Shown: positions 34,705 to 43,687 of the stretch, one piece after another
Position numbering within the stretch: the stretch's first letter is position 1
How the letters are laid out: each line of letters starts with the position of its first letter
Origin: Granulosicoccus sp045110475
Lineage (GTDB): Bacteria > Pseudomonadota > Gammaproteobacteria > Granulosicoccales > Granulosicoccaceae
Direction of reading: 5' to 3'
Length of the DNA: 64,000 nucleotides
Assembly: GCA_045110475.1 (NCBI GenBank)
Contig: JBGCGC010000040.1
Location: 1-64,000 of the forward strand
Notes under the pieces: generated by a model
What the model was told of the DNA's origin: nothing
The model's input: only the letters and a program-made list of their open reading frames with translations
The model's database searches: none
Program-made: the position numbers and the translations under genes

Positions 34705-36044
34705 AAAAAGGTAGCAGCAGAACCCAGCGGTTTACCAAGACTCAGGCGGCGGAATTCAAGCGTCGGCGTCGAGCACTGATGCGCATTATGGGCGACAACG
34801 CCATCGCACTTATTCCGTCGGCGCGAGAGTGTATACGCAGTCGTGATACAGAGTATCGTTACCGGGCTGATAGCAACTTGTTGTATCTAACTGGCTTTGA
34901 TGAGCCAGAGTCATTGATGGTGCTGATACCCAACCGTAAGGCGGGTCAGTACATCATGTTCTGTCGCGAACGCGATGAACTGAAAGAGACGTGGCAGGGA
35001 CGCCGGCTCGGAGTTGAAGACGCACCAGAGGCACTCGGTGCCGATGATGCCTTCCCGATTGGCGATATCGATGACATCCTGCCCGGATTGCTGGAGAACA
35101 AGCAATCGGTTTATCACACGCTGGGCAAAAATCAGGCATTTGATGCTCAAGTGCTCGGCTGGCTGAACAAGGCACGCTCAAGCCGTAGTCGTGATGGTGG
35201 CGATCCTGATTCCTTCATTTCACTGGACTATCACTTGCATGAGATGCGCCTGTTCAAGAGTCGCGCAGAAATACAGCAGATGAAGCAGGCGGCCAAATTG
35301 AGTGCTGCAGCGCATGGCGCCGTTATGAAAGCTGTCAAGCCGGGTATGCTTGAGTATGAACTGGAGGCCATACTGGTATCGCAGTACAAGTCGCAAGGTG
35401 CAGAGCACGCTTTTCTGCCTATCGTTGGTAGCGGTGCAAACGGCTGTATTCTCCATTACACCGAGAATAACGACACGATAAACGACAAGGAGCTGGTGCT
35501 GGTTGATTCAGGTGCCGAGCTTGGCTATTACGCTGGAGACATTACACGAACCTTTCCCGCCAACGGCACGTTCAGTAAAGCGCAGAAAATACTTTATAAC
35601 ATCGTGCTGGAAGCGCAACTCGCTGCTATCGAGAAAACCCGTCCGGGCAATCACTGGAACGAACCACACGAGGCTGCCATAAAAGTATTAACACGTGGTT
35701 TGCGTGATATTGGTGTACTCAAGGGCAAGCTAACGCAACTAATCAAGGATGAAGCCTACAAGCCGTTCTATATGCACAAGACCGGGCACTGGCTGGGTAT
35801 GGATGTACACGATGTGGGTGAATATCGAATCAACGGCGACTGGCGAGTTCTGGAGCCAGGCATGGTTATTACCGTTGAGCCCGGTCTTTATTTGGGAAAT
35901 TCAAGAAAAATACCCAAGGATTTCCGAGATACGGGAATACGCATAGAAGACGATGTTGTAGTCACTAAAAATGGCTGCGAAATTATCACCGATGGCGTAC
36001 CCAAGACCGTTGCAGACATTGAAGCCTGGATGGGCCATTCGTAA
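34701..36044 (+). CDS. pepP: Xaa-Pro aminopeptidase (aminopeptidase P)
   Basis: Di-manganese peptidase removing N-terminal residues before proline. N-terminal creatinase-like domain with YRYRADSNLLYLTGFDEPES; C-terminal pita-bread domain with VLVDSGAELGYYAGDITRTFP (Asp ligands), HKTGHWLGMDVHDVG (His ligands), and VITVEPGLYL plus GIRIEDDVVV (Glu ligands). 447 aa, GTG start. Coupled to ygfB upstream; the ubiH-like gene starts 1 base after its stop. Confidence 0.95.
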   Translation: MKKGSSRTQRFTKTQAAEFKRRRRALMRIMGDNAIALIPSARECIRSRDTEYRYRADSNLLYLTGFDEPESLMVLIPNRKAGQYIMFCRERDELKETWQGRRLGVEDAPEALGADDAFPIGDIDDILPGLLENKQSVYHTLGKNQAFDAQVLGWLNKARSSRSRDGGDPDSFISLDYHLHEMRLFKSRAEIQQMKQAAKLSAAAHGAVMKAVKPGMLEYELEAILVSQYKSQGAEHAFLPIVGSGANGCILHYTENNDTINDKELVLVDSGAELGYYAGDITRTFPANGTFSKAQKILYNIVLEAQLAAIEKTRPGNHWNEPHEAAIKVLTRGLRDIGVLKGKLTQLIKDEAYKPFYMHKTGHWLGMDVHDVGEYRINGDWRVLEPGMVITVEPGLYLGNSRKIPKDFRDTGIRIEDDVVVTKNGCEIITDGVPKTVADIEAWMGHS

Positions 36045-36045
36045 G

Positions 36046-37245
36046 ATGGACAACGCAGTCGACATAGCGGTTGTCGGAGCCGGGCTGGTGGGTACACCGC
36101 TGGCGCACATTCTGTCTCGGCAGGGTTACTCTGTTGCCTTGATAGACGCCGAGAACGTAATGAGCGTCACAGACAGTTCAAACAATACAAGTCGGGATAC
36201 AGATATTTGCTCAGCTCTTCGGCAACGCTGTACAGCGCTGAGCATGGGAACTCGTCAGTGGCTTGAAGCGGAAGGCTTATGGGAGGAGGTTGCTGTCGAT
36301 GCCTGCCCGATCCGGCAAGTGCACGTATCGCACAAGGGCTATTTTGGTTCGACCAGATTGCAGGCTGATGAGCTGGATGTCGATGCGGTAGGTTACGTGG
36401 TTAACAATGACACTCTCAATCAGGCTTTTCGTCAGCAGCTTGCGGGCAGTTCTGTGCAGCACATGACGGGGGCTCGCGTCAGTACCGTCGAATACTCTGC
36501 CGATGGCGTGACCGTGCATTACGCTGAGCACGCACTCAACGCCCGCTTGCTGATTGCTGCCGATGGTTTGTCGTCGGTGGTTCGCCAGTGCGCGGGTATC
36601 GACACCCGACAGGTCGATTATGACCAGTATGCCTTTCTGGGAACTGTTCAGTTAAAACGCCCACATGACAACATTGCCTACGAGCGTTTTACCGACAGTG
36701 GCCCGTTGGCTCTGCTGCCGCGCCCTGGCCCCTACATGAGCTTTGTCGATTGCGTTGAGCCAGATGATCGGCAAACACTGGAGTCATTGAGTGATCAGGC
36801 CTACCTGCGGCGATTGCAGCAGCGTTTCGGTCATCGATTAGGCCGCTTTGAAGCGGTGGGCCCGCGTTTTGTGACGCCGCTGGTGCGCATAGAGGCGACC
36901 GAGCAAGTCGCTCAACGAACCGTGTTGTTGGGTAACGCTGCAAGATTGCTTCATCCTGTTGGAGGACAGGGTTATAACCTTGCCATGCGCGACGCTGCGC
37001 AGCTTCAGTGTCTATTAAAAAACGCGGGTGACAGCGATCCGGGTAGTCCTGATCTGCTTGCGAAATTTGTCCAGCAACGTCAAGGTGATCAAGCTCAGGT
37101 CGTCCAGTTCACCGACCTTCTCGCCCGGGGTTTTCGTGGAAAAACTGCGTTGCCGGCTCACCTGCGGGCATTGGGTCTCATGACACTGGATACGGTGTCG
37201 CCGTTACGACAACGTTTTGCGCGGCGAACCATGGGGATGGCGTAA
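36046..37245 (+). CDS. ubiH: UbiH/UbiF-family FAD monooxygenase
   Basis: Flavin hydroxylase of ubiquinone ring synthesis. The chosen ATG gives MDNAVDIAVVGAGLVGTPLA with the dinucleotide motif GAGLVG near residue 12; a longer reading overlaps pepP and is not conserved. Other marks are LIAADGLSSVVR (DG motif) near 175 and GNAARLLHPVGGQGYNLAMRDA (the GD-like flavin motif, here GN) near 300. 399 aa. Adjacent to pepP as in E. coli pepP-ubiH-ubiI; UbiH is the best guess from order, but UbiI or UbiF cannot be excluded. Confidence 0.88.
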   Translation: MDNAVDIAVVGAGLVGTPLAHILSRQGYSVALIDAENVMSVTDSSNNTSRDTDICSALRQRCTALSMGTRQWLEAEGLWEEVAVDACPIRQVHVSHKGYFGSTRLQADELDVDAVGYVVNNDTLNQAFRQQLAGSSVQHMTGARVSTVEYSADGVTVHYAEHALNARLLIAADGLSSVVRQCAGIDTRQVDYDQYAFLGTVQLKRPHDNIAYERFTDSGPLALLPRPGPYMSFVDCVEPDDRQTLESLSDQAYLRRLQQRFGHRLGRFEAVGPRFVTPLVRIEATEQVAQRTVLLGNAARLLHPVGGQGYNLAMRDAAQLQCLLKNAGDSDPGSPDLLAKFVQQRQGDQAQVVQFTDLLARGFRGKTALPAHLRALGLMTLDTVSPLRQRFARRTMGMA

Positions 37246-37327
37246 ATTGCCCTCGCAAATAAGGTTTATGGTTGAAAACGTCCTATCCTTGCGCAACTGC
37301 TTTCTTATCCGTCATGAATAGCCTCAC

Positions 37328-39106
37328 GTGTCGTTCGGCTCTCTAATCGCCAGAAATGTCAGCGCGGGTGCCAGCGCGGGAATAAGTCTGCGTCGCAGGC
37401 TCGGTTTCTTTTTGCTGGCAGCATCGGTGGGAGCGCTGGTGGGGTTGTCGACGCTTTTGCTAATCAAACTGGTGTTGCTGGTCCAGTGGCTTGGCTACGG
37501 TGCCGCCTCCGAAATCCGCTTCAACCAGATTATCAGTGCGCGTCCGGACTGGCAGGTCGTGGCTGTACCTGCCGTGGGCGGGCTGATCCTTGGTATGGTC
37601 ATGCATTTTGTTCCGGGCCGACGATACCACGGGATTGCTGATGTGATGGAGGCTTGCGCCATGAACAGCGCCCGTATGCCGGTGCGGTCGGGTATTGGTG
37701 CAGCGCTGGCAGCCGGTGTCTCACTGGGCGTTGGTGCACCACTTGGGCGAGAGGGGCCAGCGGTACATATCGGGGCATCCATCAGCGCGTTCATTGCCGA
37801 GAAGCTCACGCTTGACCACAAGCAGTCGCTTGCGCTTCTTGGTTGTGGTGCGGCTGCCGCCGTTGCAGTTTCGTTTAATACGCCAATTGCCGGGGTCATA
37901 TTTGCCCTTGAAGTTATTGTTGGCTATTACACATTACGTGTCTTTGCCCCCATTGTTATTGCAACTATGGCGGCAATGTTAGTGCGTGACTATTTTCTGG
38001 GAAACCAGGCCTTGTTCCCGGTCTTGCCACATGCAATCGTATCCAACTGGGAGTTTGTGTTGTTTGCCTTGCTGGGCGTTCTGGGAGCACTACTGGCCAA
38101 GAGTCTGCTGGTGATCACAGGCGGTATCGAACAACTCTGGAAAGGCTCGGGTATACCTCGATGGGTACAGCCGGCCGTTGCCGGCATTCTGATGGGGCTG
38201 GTCGCCACACAAATACCACTGGTGCTGGGTATTGGATTCGAGGGTACCTTACTGGCACTACGAGGCGTGTTTGAAAGTGATGTGTTGCTGTACCTTCTGG
38301 TGGCGAAACTGGCAGTTGTGTGTCTAGCGCTAGGCAGTGGTTTTGCGGGTGGGGTTTTTGGTCCGGCGATTTTTCTGGGGGCCATGCTGGGTGCCTTGTT
38401 CTGGGTGGTGGTATCGATGACAGGCTTGCAATTGAGTGAGCAGGGCGTCTATGCAACGATTGGCATGGCTGCCATGGGGTCGGCATTGCTGGGCGCACCC
38501 ATATCCACTGTGCTGATCGTGTTCGAACTAACCCGTGATTACGGCATTACTCTGGGCGTAATGACAGCAGCGGCGTTTGCCAGTACGGTGATGCAATCCG
38601 GTGAACATGGGTCGTTCTTTCGCTGGCAACTGGCGCGGCGAAACGTCAACCTCTCGCGTGGTCGGGATATCAGTCTGCTGATGACTCACCGCGTAGAAAG
38701 TCTTGTGCGTGATGATTACCTGCTGGTGGAAGAGTCCATCACCCTTGGAGAGCTGAGTTCAAGAATGGGATCAGCGCGTCAGCGAGTGGCGGTTTTCGTC
38801 GACGACAAGGGTATTTTCATTGGCAGTGCGTCGTTGTCCATGCTGATTTCGCACGCTATCGAGCACGGTATCGAAAAGCAAGCGGTCGATTCGGCACTGG
38901 ATGCAGATTACGCCATCACCAGTATGACCAATATCGTCACTGCCGTGCAAAACATGGCTGAGCATCAGCACGAGTACATCCCCGTCGTCGATCGCGCTAT
39001 AAAGAAAAAGCCGAGACTTCTGGGTGTCGTGACCAAAAGTGACTTGCTCAGTGAGCACTACGATGTGGTAAAACGTGCACGTGAGGATGAGTTCGGTATT
39101 ACCTGA
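37328..39106 (+). CDS. CLC-family chloride channel/antiporter with CBS domains
   Basis: Membrane chloride transporter. About ten membrane segments occupy residues 20-430. The gating motif LGREGPAVHIG near residue 140 keeps the Glu, and GFAGGVFGPAIFLGA near 340 is the third chloride-site motif. The first motif, normally GSGIP, reads YHGIADV, as in a proteobacterial subgroup. A C-terminal CBS pair (about 450-590) is likely cytosolic and nucleotide-sensing. 592 aa, GTG start. Transport stoichiometry cannot be judged from this alone. Confidence 0.92.
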   Translation: MSFGSLIARNVSAGASAGISLRRRLGFFLLAASVGALVGLSTLLLIKLVLLVQWLGYGAASEIRFNQIISARPDWQVVAVPAVGGLILGMVMHFVPGRRYHGIADVMEACAMNSARMPVRSGIGAALAAGVSLGVGAPLGREGPAVHIGASISAFIAEKLTLDHKQSLALLGCGAAAAVAVSFNTPIAGVIFALEVIVGYYTLRVFAPIVIATMAAMLVRDYFLGNQALFPVLPHAIVSNWEFVLFALLGVLGALLAKSLLVITGGIEQLWKGSGIPRWVQPAVAGILMGLVATQIPLVLGIGFEGTLLALRGVFESDVLLYLLVAKLAVVCLALGSGFAGGVFGPAIFLGAMLGALFWVVVSMTGLQLSEQGVYATIGMAAMGSALLGAPISTVLIVFELTRDYGITLGVMTAAAFASTVMQSGEHGSFFRWQLARRNVNLSRGRDISLLMTHRVESLVRDDYLLVEESITLGELSSRMGSARQRVAVFVDDKGIFIGSASLSMLISHAIEHGIEKQAVDSALDADYAITSMTNIVTAVQNMAEHQHEYIPVVDRAIKKKPRLLGVVTKSDLLSEHYDVVKRAREDEFGIT

Positions 39107-39191
39107 ATGGCTACCGCCGGTCACCTCTTACCCGCAGGCAGTCAGAGCAAGTGATTGCCTTCGCAGGATTTAACCTTCAGGATCTTATTTT

Positions 39192-40484
39192 ATGGCAGGC
39201 GCAGGTTTTCTCGGATTCGACACACTGGCGCTACATGCCGGTCAGCAACCTGATAGCGAAACACGTGCTCGTGCAACGCCTATCTATCAAACGACATCCT
39301 ATGTGTTTGATGATAGTGACAAGGCCTCGTCGCTTTTTGACACAGCGCGTGCAGGCCATGTCTATTCACGTATTTCCAATCCCACAGTCGCTGTGCTTGA
39401 AGAGCGTGTAGCCGCGCTTGAAGGCGGCGTAGGTGCCGTGTGTACGGCCAGTGGTATGGCTGCCATTCATCTGGGGCTGACAACCATCTGCGGCGCTGGT
39501 AGCCACATCGTTGCCTCGCACGCGCTTTATGGTGGAACACATAATTTGCTGACCTACACCTTGCGTCGCTTTGGCATCGAGACCACGTTTGTCGATCCTC
39601 AGGATCCTGCTGCATTTGCGGCCGCTATCCGTCCGGAAACCAAAGTGGTATTTGCTGAAACCGTCGCCAATCCGCGTTGCGAGGTGCTGGATATCCCCAA
39701 GGTGTCAGCTATCGCTCACGAGGCTGGCGTTCCGTTGATGATTGATGCCACCTTGACCACACCCTACCTGATGCAGGCCATGCGTCTTGGCGCGGACATC
39801 ATCATGCACTCCCTGACCAAATTCATGGGCGGGCATGGTATTGCCGTGGGTGGCGTGCTGTTGGACAGCGGTCGATTTGACTGGGAAGCATCAGGACGTT
39901 TTCCGGAGCTTACAGAACCCTATGAGGGCTTTCACGGTATGGATTTTGTAGAAGAATTTGGTCCTGCCGCCTACATCATGCGAGCGCGCAAGGAGGGCTT
40001 GAGGGATTTCGGTGCCAGCTTGTCACCCGGCAATGCGTTTCATCTGCTACAGGGTCTTGAAACACTGCCTATGCGTATGGATCGGCATGTTGGTAACACT
40101 CAGGCAATTGTCGATTTTCTGAATGAACATGACGGCGTTTCAGTGGTTCATCATCCGTCGCTTCAAACTCATTCTGATCATGAGCTGGCGAAAGAACTGT
40201 TGCCCAGAGGCAGTGGGGCGGTTTTCAGCTTCGAGCTTGAAGGCGGGCGTAAAGCGGGCAGTGTGTTTATAGAAAGCCTGCAACTGTTCTCCCATCTGGC
40301 CAATGTCGGTGATGCCAAGTCGTTGGTCATTCATCCGGCGAGCACGACCCATTCGCGAATGGATGACGAGGCGCTCGCCAGCGCCGGAATCTCGCCGGGT
40401 CTGGTGCGCCTGTCGGTAGGGCTGGAAGCTGTGGACGATTTGCTTGCTGATCTACGACAGGCATTGAAGAGAGCCAGATCATGA
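39192..40484 (+). CDS. O-acetyl/O-succinyl-homoserine sulfhydrylase-like PLP enzyme (MetY/MetZ type)
   Basis: Cys/Met metabolism PLP enzyme, probably making homocysteine from an activated homoserine and sulfide. Landmarks: FDTLALHAGQ, ARATPIYQTTSYVFDD, YSRISNPTVAVLEERVAALEGG, and the PLP lysine in HSLTKFMGGHG near residue 209. The substitution pattern GFHGMDFVEEFGPAAYIMRAR and 430-residue length point to the MetY group. 4-base overlap with the following alpha/beta hydrolase. With metH at 13.5 kb the window thus holds two methionine steps, but they are unlinked. Confidence 0.9.
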   Translation: MAGAGFLGFDTLALHAGQQPDSETRARATPIYQTTSYVFDDSDKASSLFDTARAGHVYSRISNPTVAVLEERVAALEGGVGAVCTASGMAAIHLGLTTICGAGSHIVASHALYGGTHNLLTYTLRRFGIETTFVDPQDPAAFAAAIRPETKVVFAETVANPRCEVLDIPKVSAIAHEAGVPLMIDATLTTPYLMQAMRLGADIIMHSLTKFMGGHGIAVGGVLLDSGRFDWEASGRFPELTEPYEGFHGMDFVEEFGPAAYIMRARKEGLRDFGASLSPGNAFHLLQGLETLPMRMDRHVGNTQAIVDFLNEHDGVSVVHHPSLQTHSDHELAKELLPRGSGAVFSFELEGGRKAGSVFIESLQLFSHLANVGDAKSLVIHPASTTHSRMDDEALASAGISPGLVRLSVGLEAVDDLLADLRQALKRARS

Positions 40485-41296
40485 ATGTTGCTGTCGATGG
40501 TGTTCAGATCTATGTAGGCCGTGGCGGCATGCCGTGGAAAGCCGGTCAACGCACGCTGGTACTGCAGCACGGTGCAGGTATGGATCGCACTGTGTGGGTG
40601 CTGCTGGCCCGTTACTTTGCGCGTCATGGGTTCAACGTGGTGGCCGCTGACCTGCCCGGGCACGGTGCCTCCAAAGGCGAGCCGCTGGAGTCTATCGAAG
40701 CACAGGCGCAATATCTGTGGCTGCTGCTGGATACACTGCAGTCAGACCATGATCTACCCGATGGCCAGGTCATTATTGGTGGGCATAGCATGGGATCATT
40801 GATCGCACTGGAGGCCGCCTCACAACAAGCCGGGCGTGTTGAGCAATTGGTGTTGTTCGGTGCCGGTTATCCCATGCCTGTTGGTGCACCACTACTCGAC
40901 GCGGCCGCTGCAAACAGTCAATCTGCGGTGGATATGATTGCTATTTTCAGTCATAGCTTTGGATCACAACTCGGGCACAACCCGATGGCCGGTATCAGTG
41001 TGCAGAACATGGCTATGGCGCTGTTGGAAAGGGCCGCGCCGGGAGTGCTGTACACCGACCTCAAGGCTTGTAACGAGTACGCAGGAGGTGAGTCAGCGGC
41101 AGAGCTTGTGAAGGACAAGCCATGTACCATCATTGCAGGTCGTAACGATCGCATGACGCCGGTAAAGACGGGCCAGCATCTGGCGGCCCTTGTCAATGCA
41201 CAACTGAGCATCATCGATAACTGTGGTCATATGATGATGAGCGAACAACCTGAGGCTACGTTGCAGGCGGTCAGGGGTTGCCTGTTAGTTGACTGA
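40481..41296 (+). CDS. Alpha/beta hydrolase
   Basis: Serine hydrolase of unknown substrate. The oxyanion segment LQHGAGMDRTVW, the strand-helix DLPGHGASKGE, the nucleophile elbow GGHSMGSLIAL with Ser near residue 102, an Asp candidate in GRNDRMTP, and the catalytic His in DNCGHMMMSEQP are all present. 271 aa. Start ATG overlaps the metY-like stop (ATGA), so it is translationally coupled to a sulfur-amino-acid enzyme; whether it works in the same pathway is not known. Confidence 0.88.
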   Translation: MNVAVDGVQIYVGRGGMPWKAGQRTLVLQHGAGMDRTVWVLLARYFARHGFNVVAADLPGHGASKGEPLESIEAQAQYLWLLLDTLQSDHDLPDGQVIIGGHSMGSLIALEAASQQAGRVEQLVLFGAGYPMPVGAPLLDAAAANSQSAVDMIAIFSHSFGSQLGHNPMAGISVQNMAMALLERAAPGVLYTDLKACNEYAGGESAAELVKDKPCTIIAGRNDRMTPVKTGQHLAALVNAQLSIIDNCGHMMMSEQPEATLQAVRGCLLVD

Positions 41297-41391
41297 TTGG
41301 CAGGTACGTCAACTTGCGATTGACAGCCACTTTGCGCGGCTGGCATTGCAAGCTGACGGCATGCTTCACACTGACGATAGTGTCGGTGACG

Positions 41392-42063
41392 CTACGTTAC
41401 CGAGGTGGCCGTATCCAGCTGCTTGAAAATGGCATCCCGAATGGCTTCAACGCTACCGATGCCATGAATTTTTACATAGGCTGGTGCCGATGAATCAGCG
41501 GTTTCAGCCCACTGACTGTAATAGGCTTTCAGCGGGGCTGTCTGTTCTTCGTAAACGCTGAGACGGTATCTAACGGTTTCTTCCTTGTCATCATCACGTT
41601 GCATAAGTGCCTCGCCTGTTACATCGTCCGTGTCGGCAACTTTCGGCGGGTTGTATTCCACATGATAGCTTCGGCCTGACGGCTCATGAATGCGTCGACC
41701 GCCCATGCGCTTGATGATTTCTTCATGGTCGACATCAATCTCAACCACGGCATCAAGATTGACTCCTGCCTCTTTCAATGCATCGGCCTGGGCAATGGTG
41801 CGCGGAAAGCCATCAAACAGAAATCCCTTGGCACAATCGTCCTGCTTGATGCGTTCCTTGACCAGACCAATGATGATGTCATCAGACACGAGATCGCCTG
41901 CATCCATGACCTTCTTGGCCTCGATCCCCAGAGGAGTCTGCGCTTTTACTGCGGCCCTGAGCATGTCACCGGTTGATATCTGGGGTATGTCGTACCGCTG
42001 TGTAAGGAAACCAGCTTGAGTGCCTTTGCCGGCTCCGGGCCCGCCCAACAGGATCAAACGCAT
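41392..42063 (-). CDS. adk: Adenylate kinase
   Basis: Converts AMP and ATP to two ADP. The ATG used gives MRLILLGGPGAGKGTQ; the P-loop GGPGAGKGT is at residues 7-15. DGFPRTIAQADAL and the LID region GGRRIHEPSGRSYHVEYNPPK are typical of the long-LID type. A frame open for 114 further codons upstream runs into the divergent methyltransferase gene and has no family similarity. 223 aa, slightly longer than E. coli at the C-terminus. Confidence 0.96.
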   Translation of the reverse strand: MRLILLGGPGAGKGTQAGFLTQRYDIPQISTGDMLRAAVKAQTPLGIEAKKVMDAGDLVSDDIIIGLVKERIKQDDCAKGFLFDGFPRTIAQADALKEAGVNLDAVVEIDVDHEEIIKRMGGRRIHEPSGRSYHVEYNPPKVADTDDVTGEALMQRDDDKEETVRYRLSVYEEQTAPLKAYYSQWAETADSSAPAYVKIHGIGSVEAIRDAIFKQLDTATSVT

Positions 42064-42171
42064 GCAGTACTCCTTCAATTTAATGGCCAAGCGATGGCCG
42101 GGTTCGCCAAGGGTAGCGAAATGCGGGGGATTTTGCACGAACTGCGCTGGATCGGTGCCATACTTGATGCC

Positions 42172-42753
42172 ATGTCGCTTGACCACTTGAGAAAAGATCT
42201 CGTCATTGAAACTTCCCTGGTGGGCCATCCTTTGCGCCTGCATAGCACCTGGGGCTTGTTCTCGCCACGATCGATAGACGAAGGCAGTGCCCTGCTGCTC
42301 GATCATCTCGAGGTGCGGGAAAATGATATTGCACTGGATATGGGCTGTGGCTATGGGCCGCTGGGACTGTCGATAGCGCAAAGAGCGACACAGGGGCAGG
42401 TGCACATGGTCGACAAGGACTTTCTGGCAATCGAATACGCTAATGCCAATGCGGAGCGTAATTGCCTGGGTAATGCGCGCGCGTATCTAAGTAACGGTTT
42501 TAGCCATGTGGAGCCTGATCTGCCTTTGTCGCTGGTGGTATCCAATCTCCCGGCGAAGGTAGGAAACGAGTTCTTTCAGATCATGTTTGATGACGCCTAC
42601 CATCGCATGCAACCTGGAGCGCGCATCGTCGTCGTCACGATAAACGGACTGAGAGGTTTTATCAAACGATCGTTTAACGAGGTGTTTGGTAACTACGACA
42701 AGCTCAAGCAGGGAAAATCCTACACAATTTCCATGGCGGTACGCGAGCCCTGA
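42172..42753 (+). CDS. Class I SAM-dependent methyltransferase, RsmC-like
   Basis: AdoMet-binding methyltransferase. Motif I is DMGCGYGPLG near residue 60 from this start, and the NLPA segment (VVSNLPAKVGNEF) resembles the N-P-P-[FY/W] loop of RsmC/RlmG-type base methyltransferases but with Ala in place of the aromatic residue. The start is uncertain: I used MSLDHLRKDLVIETSL because the frame upstream (to 42016) overlaps the adk 5' end; MRGILHELR at 42121 is an alternative. 193 aa. Substrate, RNA or small molecule, is not decided. Confidence 0.75.
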   Translation: MSLDHLRKDLVIETSLVGHPLRLHSTWGLFSPRSIDEGSALLLDHLEVRENDIALDMGCGYGPLGLSIAQRATQGQVHMVDKDFLAIEYANANAERNCLGNARAYLSNGFSHVEPDLPLSLVVSNLPAKVGNEFFQIMFDDAYHRMQPGARIVVVTINGLRGFIKRSFNEVFGNYDKLKQGKSYTISMAVREP

Positions 42754-43556
42754 CAGGTACAGATTTGTCCTGGCGCAATGGTGAGCTGACAGTCGGTACA
42801 CCAACTGGCGCCGGTTGGCTTCAGTTGCTTGTCGACTTCCACGCGGTCATCAAAGACAAAACATTCGCCCTGCCAGTGTTTGCCCGCGGTTTGCTCGAAA
42901 TAGTTAAGTACCCCGCCTTGTATCTGGTAAACCTCCTTGAAACCTTGCTCCATCATCCAGGGCGCAGCTTTCTCGCAACGAATTCCGCCAGTGCAGAAAG
43001 TCACCGTTGGCTTGTCCCGTTGCAGACGACCTTCCTTGAGAGCCTTGGTTACAGCCTCCTGAAAATCGCGAAAGTGGGCGATGTTCAAATGTTCGGCTGT
43101 CTCGAACGTGCCCGATTCTATTTCGTAGGTGTTACGTGTATCCAGTAGGGTCATATCCCTACCTTCATCGATCCACTTGGCTACGGTATCTGGTGATAGT
43201 GAGGGTGCTTCTGGTCGGTGCAGGTGTTTGTCAGAGGCATTGGCTCCATCAAACGCAATGATTTCGTGGCGGATGCGTACCTTGAGTTTGGAGAACGGGA
43301 TTTCTGTCGATACACTCTCCTTGAGCCAGATGTCACGAAAACGGGTATCGCCCTGAAAGTACTCGATAGCATCATCTATTTGCCGGCGACGACCAGACAG
43401 GGCGATGTTGATGCCCTCGTCGGCGAGCAAAATGGTGCCCAGCACCCCGGTTGAGGCAAGGGCTGCATGCATATCAGCCTGCAAAACCGGCAAGTAATCC
43501 AGTTTGCCGAAACGGTAACCTGAGATATTGACGATAGGCTCTGGGAGGGTGTTCAC
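42720..43556 (-). CDS. trhO: tRNA uridine(34) hydroxylase, rhodanese-like
   Basis: Makes 5-hydroxyuridine at wobble position 34, independent of prephenate. An N-terminal ferredoxin-like domain (LPVLQADMHAALAS, GTILLADEGINIALSG) precedes the rhodanese domain with LLDTRNTYEIESGTF and the catalytic Cys in TFCTGGIRCEKAA near residue 190. The C-terminal Cys-rich tail (CTDC...CTCQG) may bind zinc. There is no ATG near the family start; GTG at 43556 gives VNTLPEPIVNISGY, 278 aa, the short form. Its 3' end overlaps the methyltransferase gene by 34 bases, tail to tail. Confidence 0.88.
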   Translation of the reverse strand: MNTLPEPIVNISGYRFGKLDYLPVLQADMHAALASTGVLGTILLADEGINIALSGRRRQIDDAIEYFQGDTRFRDIWLKESVSTEIPFSKLKVRIRHEIIAFDGANASDKHLHRPEAPSLSPDTVAKWIDEGRDMTLLDTRNTYEIESGTFETAEHLNIAHFRDFQEAVTKALKEGRLQRDKPTVTFCTGGIRCEKAAPWMMEQGFKEVYQIQGGVLNYFEQTAGKHWQGECFVFDDRVEVDKQLKPTGASWCTDCQLTIAPGQICTCQGSRTAMEIV

Positions 43557-43687
43557 AATGGGTGTAGGCAAAGGGTGACACGGGCGCTCGAATAAGTCCT
43601 GAATTGTACTAAAGTAATGCGCGTAATCGACAATTCTAATCGACTTTGCTGCGTATCCACGATACCGGCGGGTGTAGGGTGAGAGAC

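Noticed and set aside
42064..42405. N-terminal extension of adenylate kinase by 114 codons
   Set aside because: Adenylate kinase starts at MRLILLGGPGAGK throughout the family; the extension is antisense to the methyltransferase gene.
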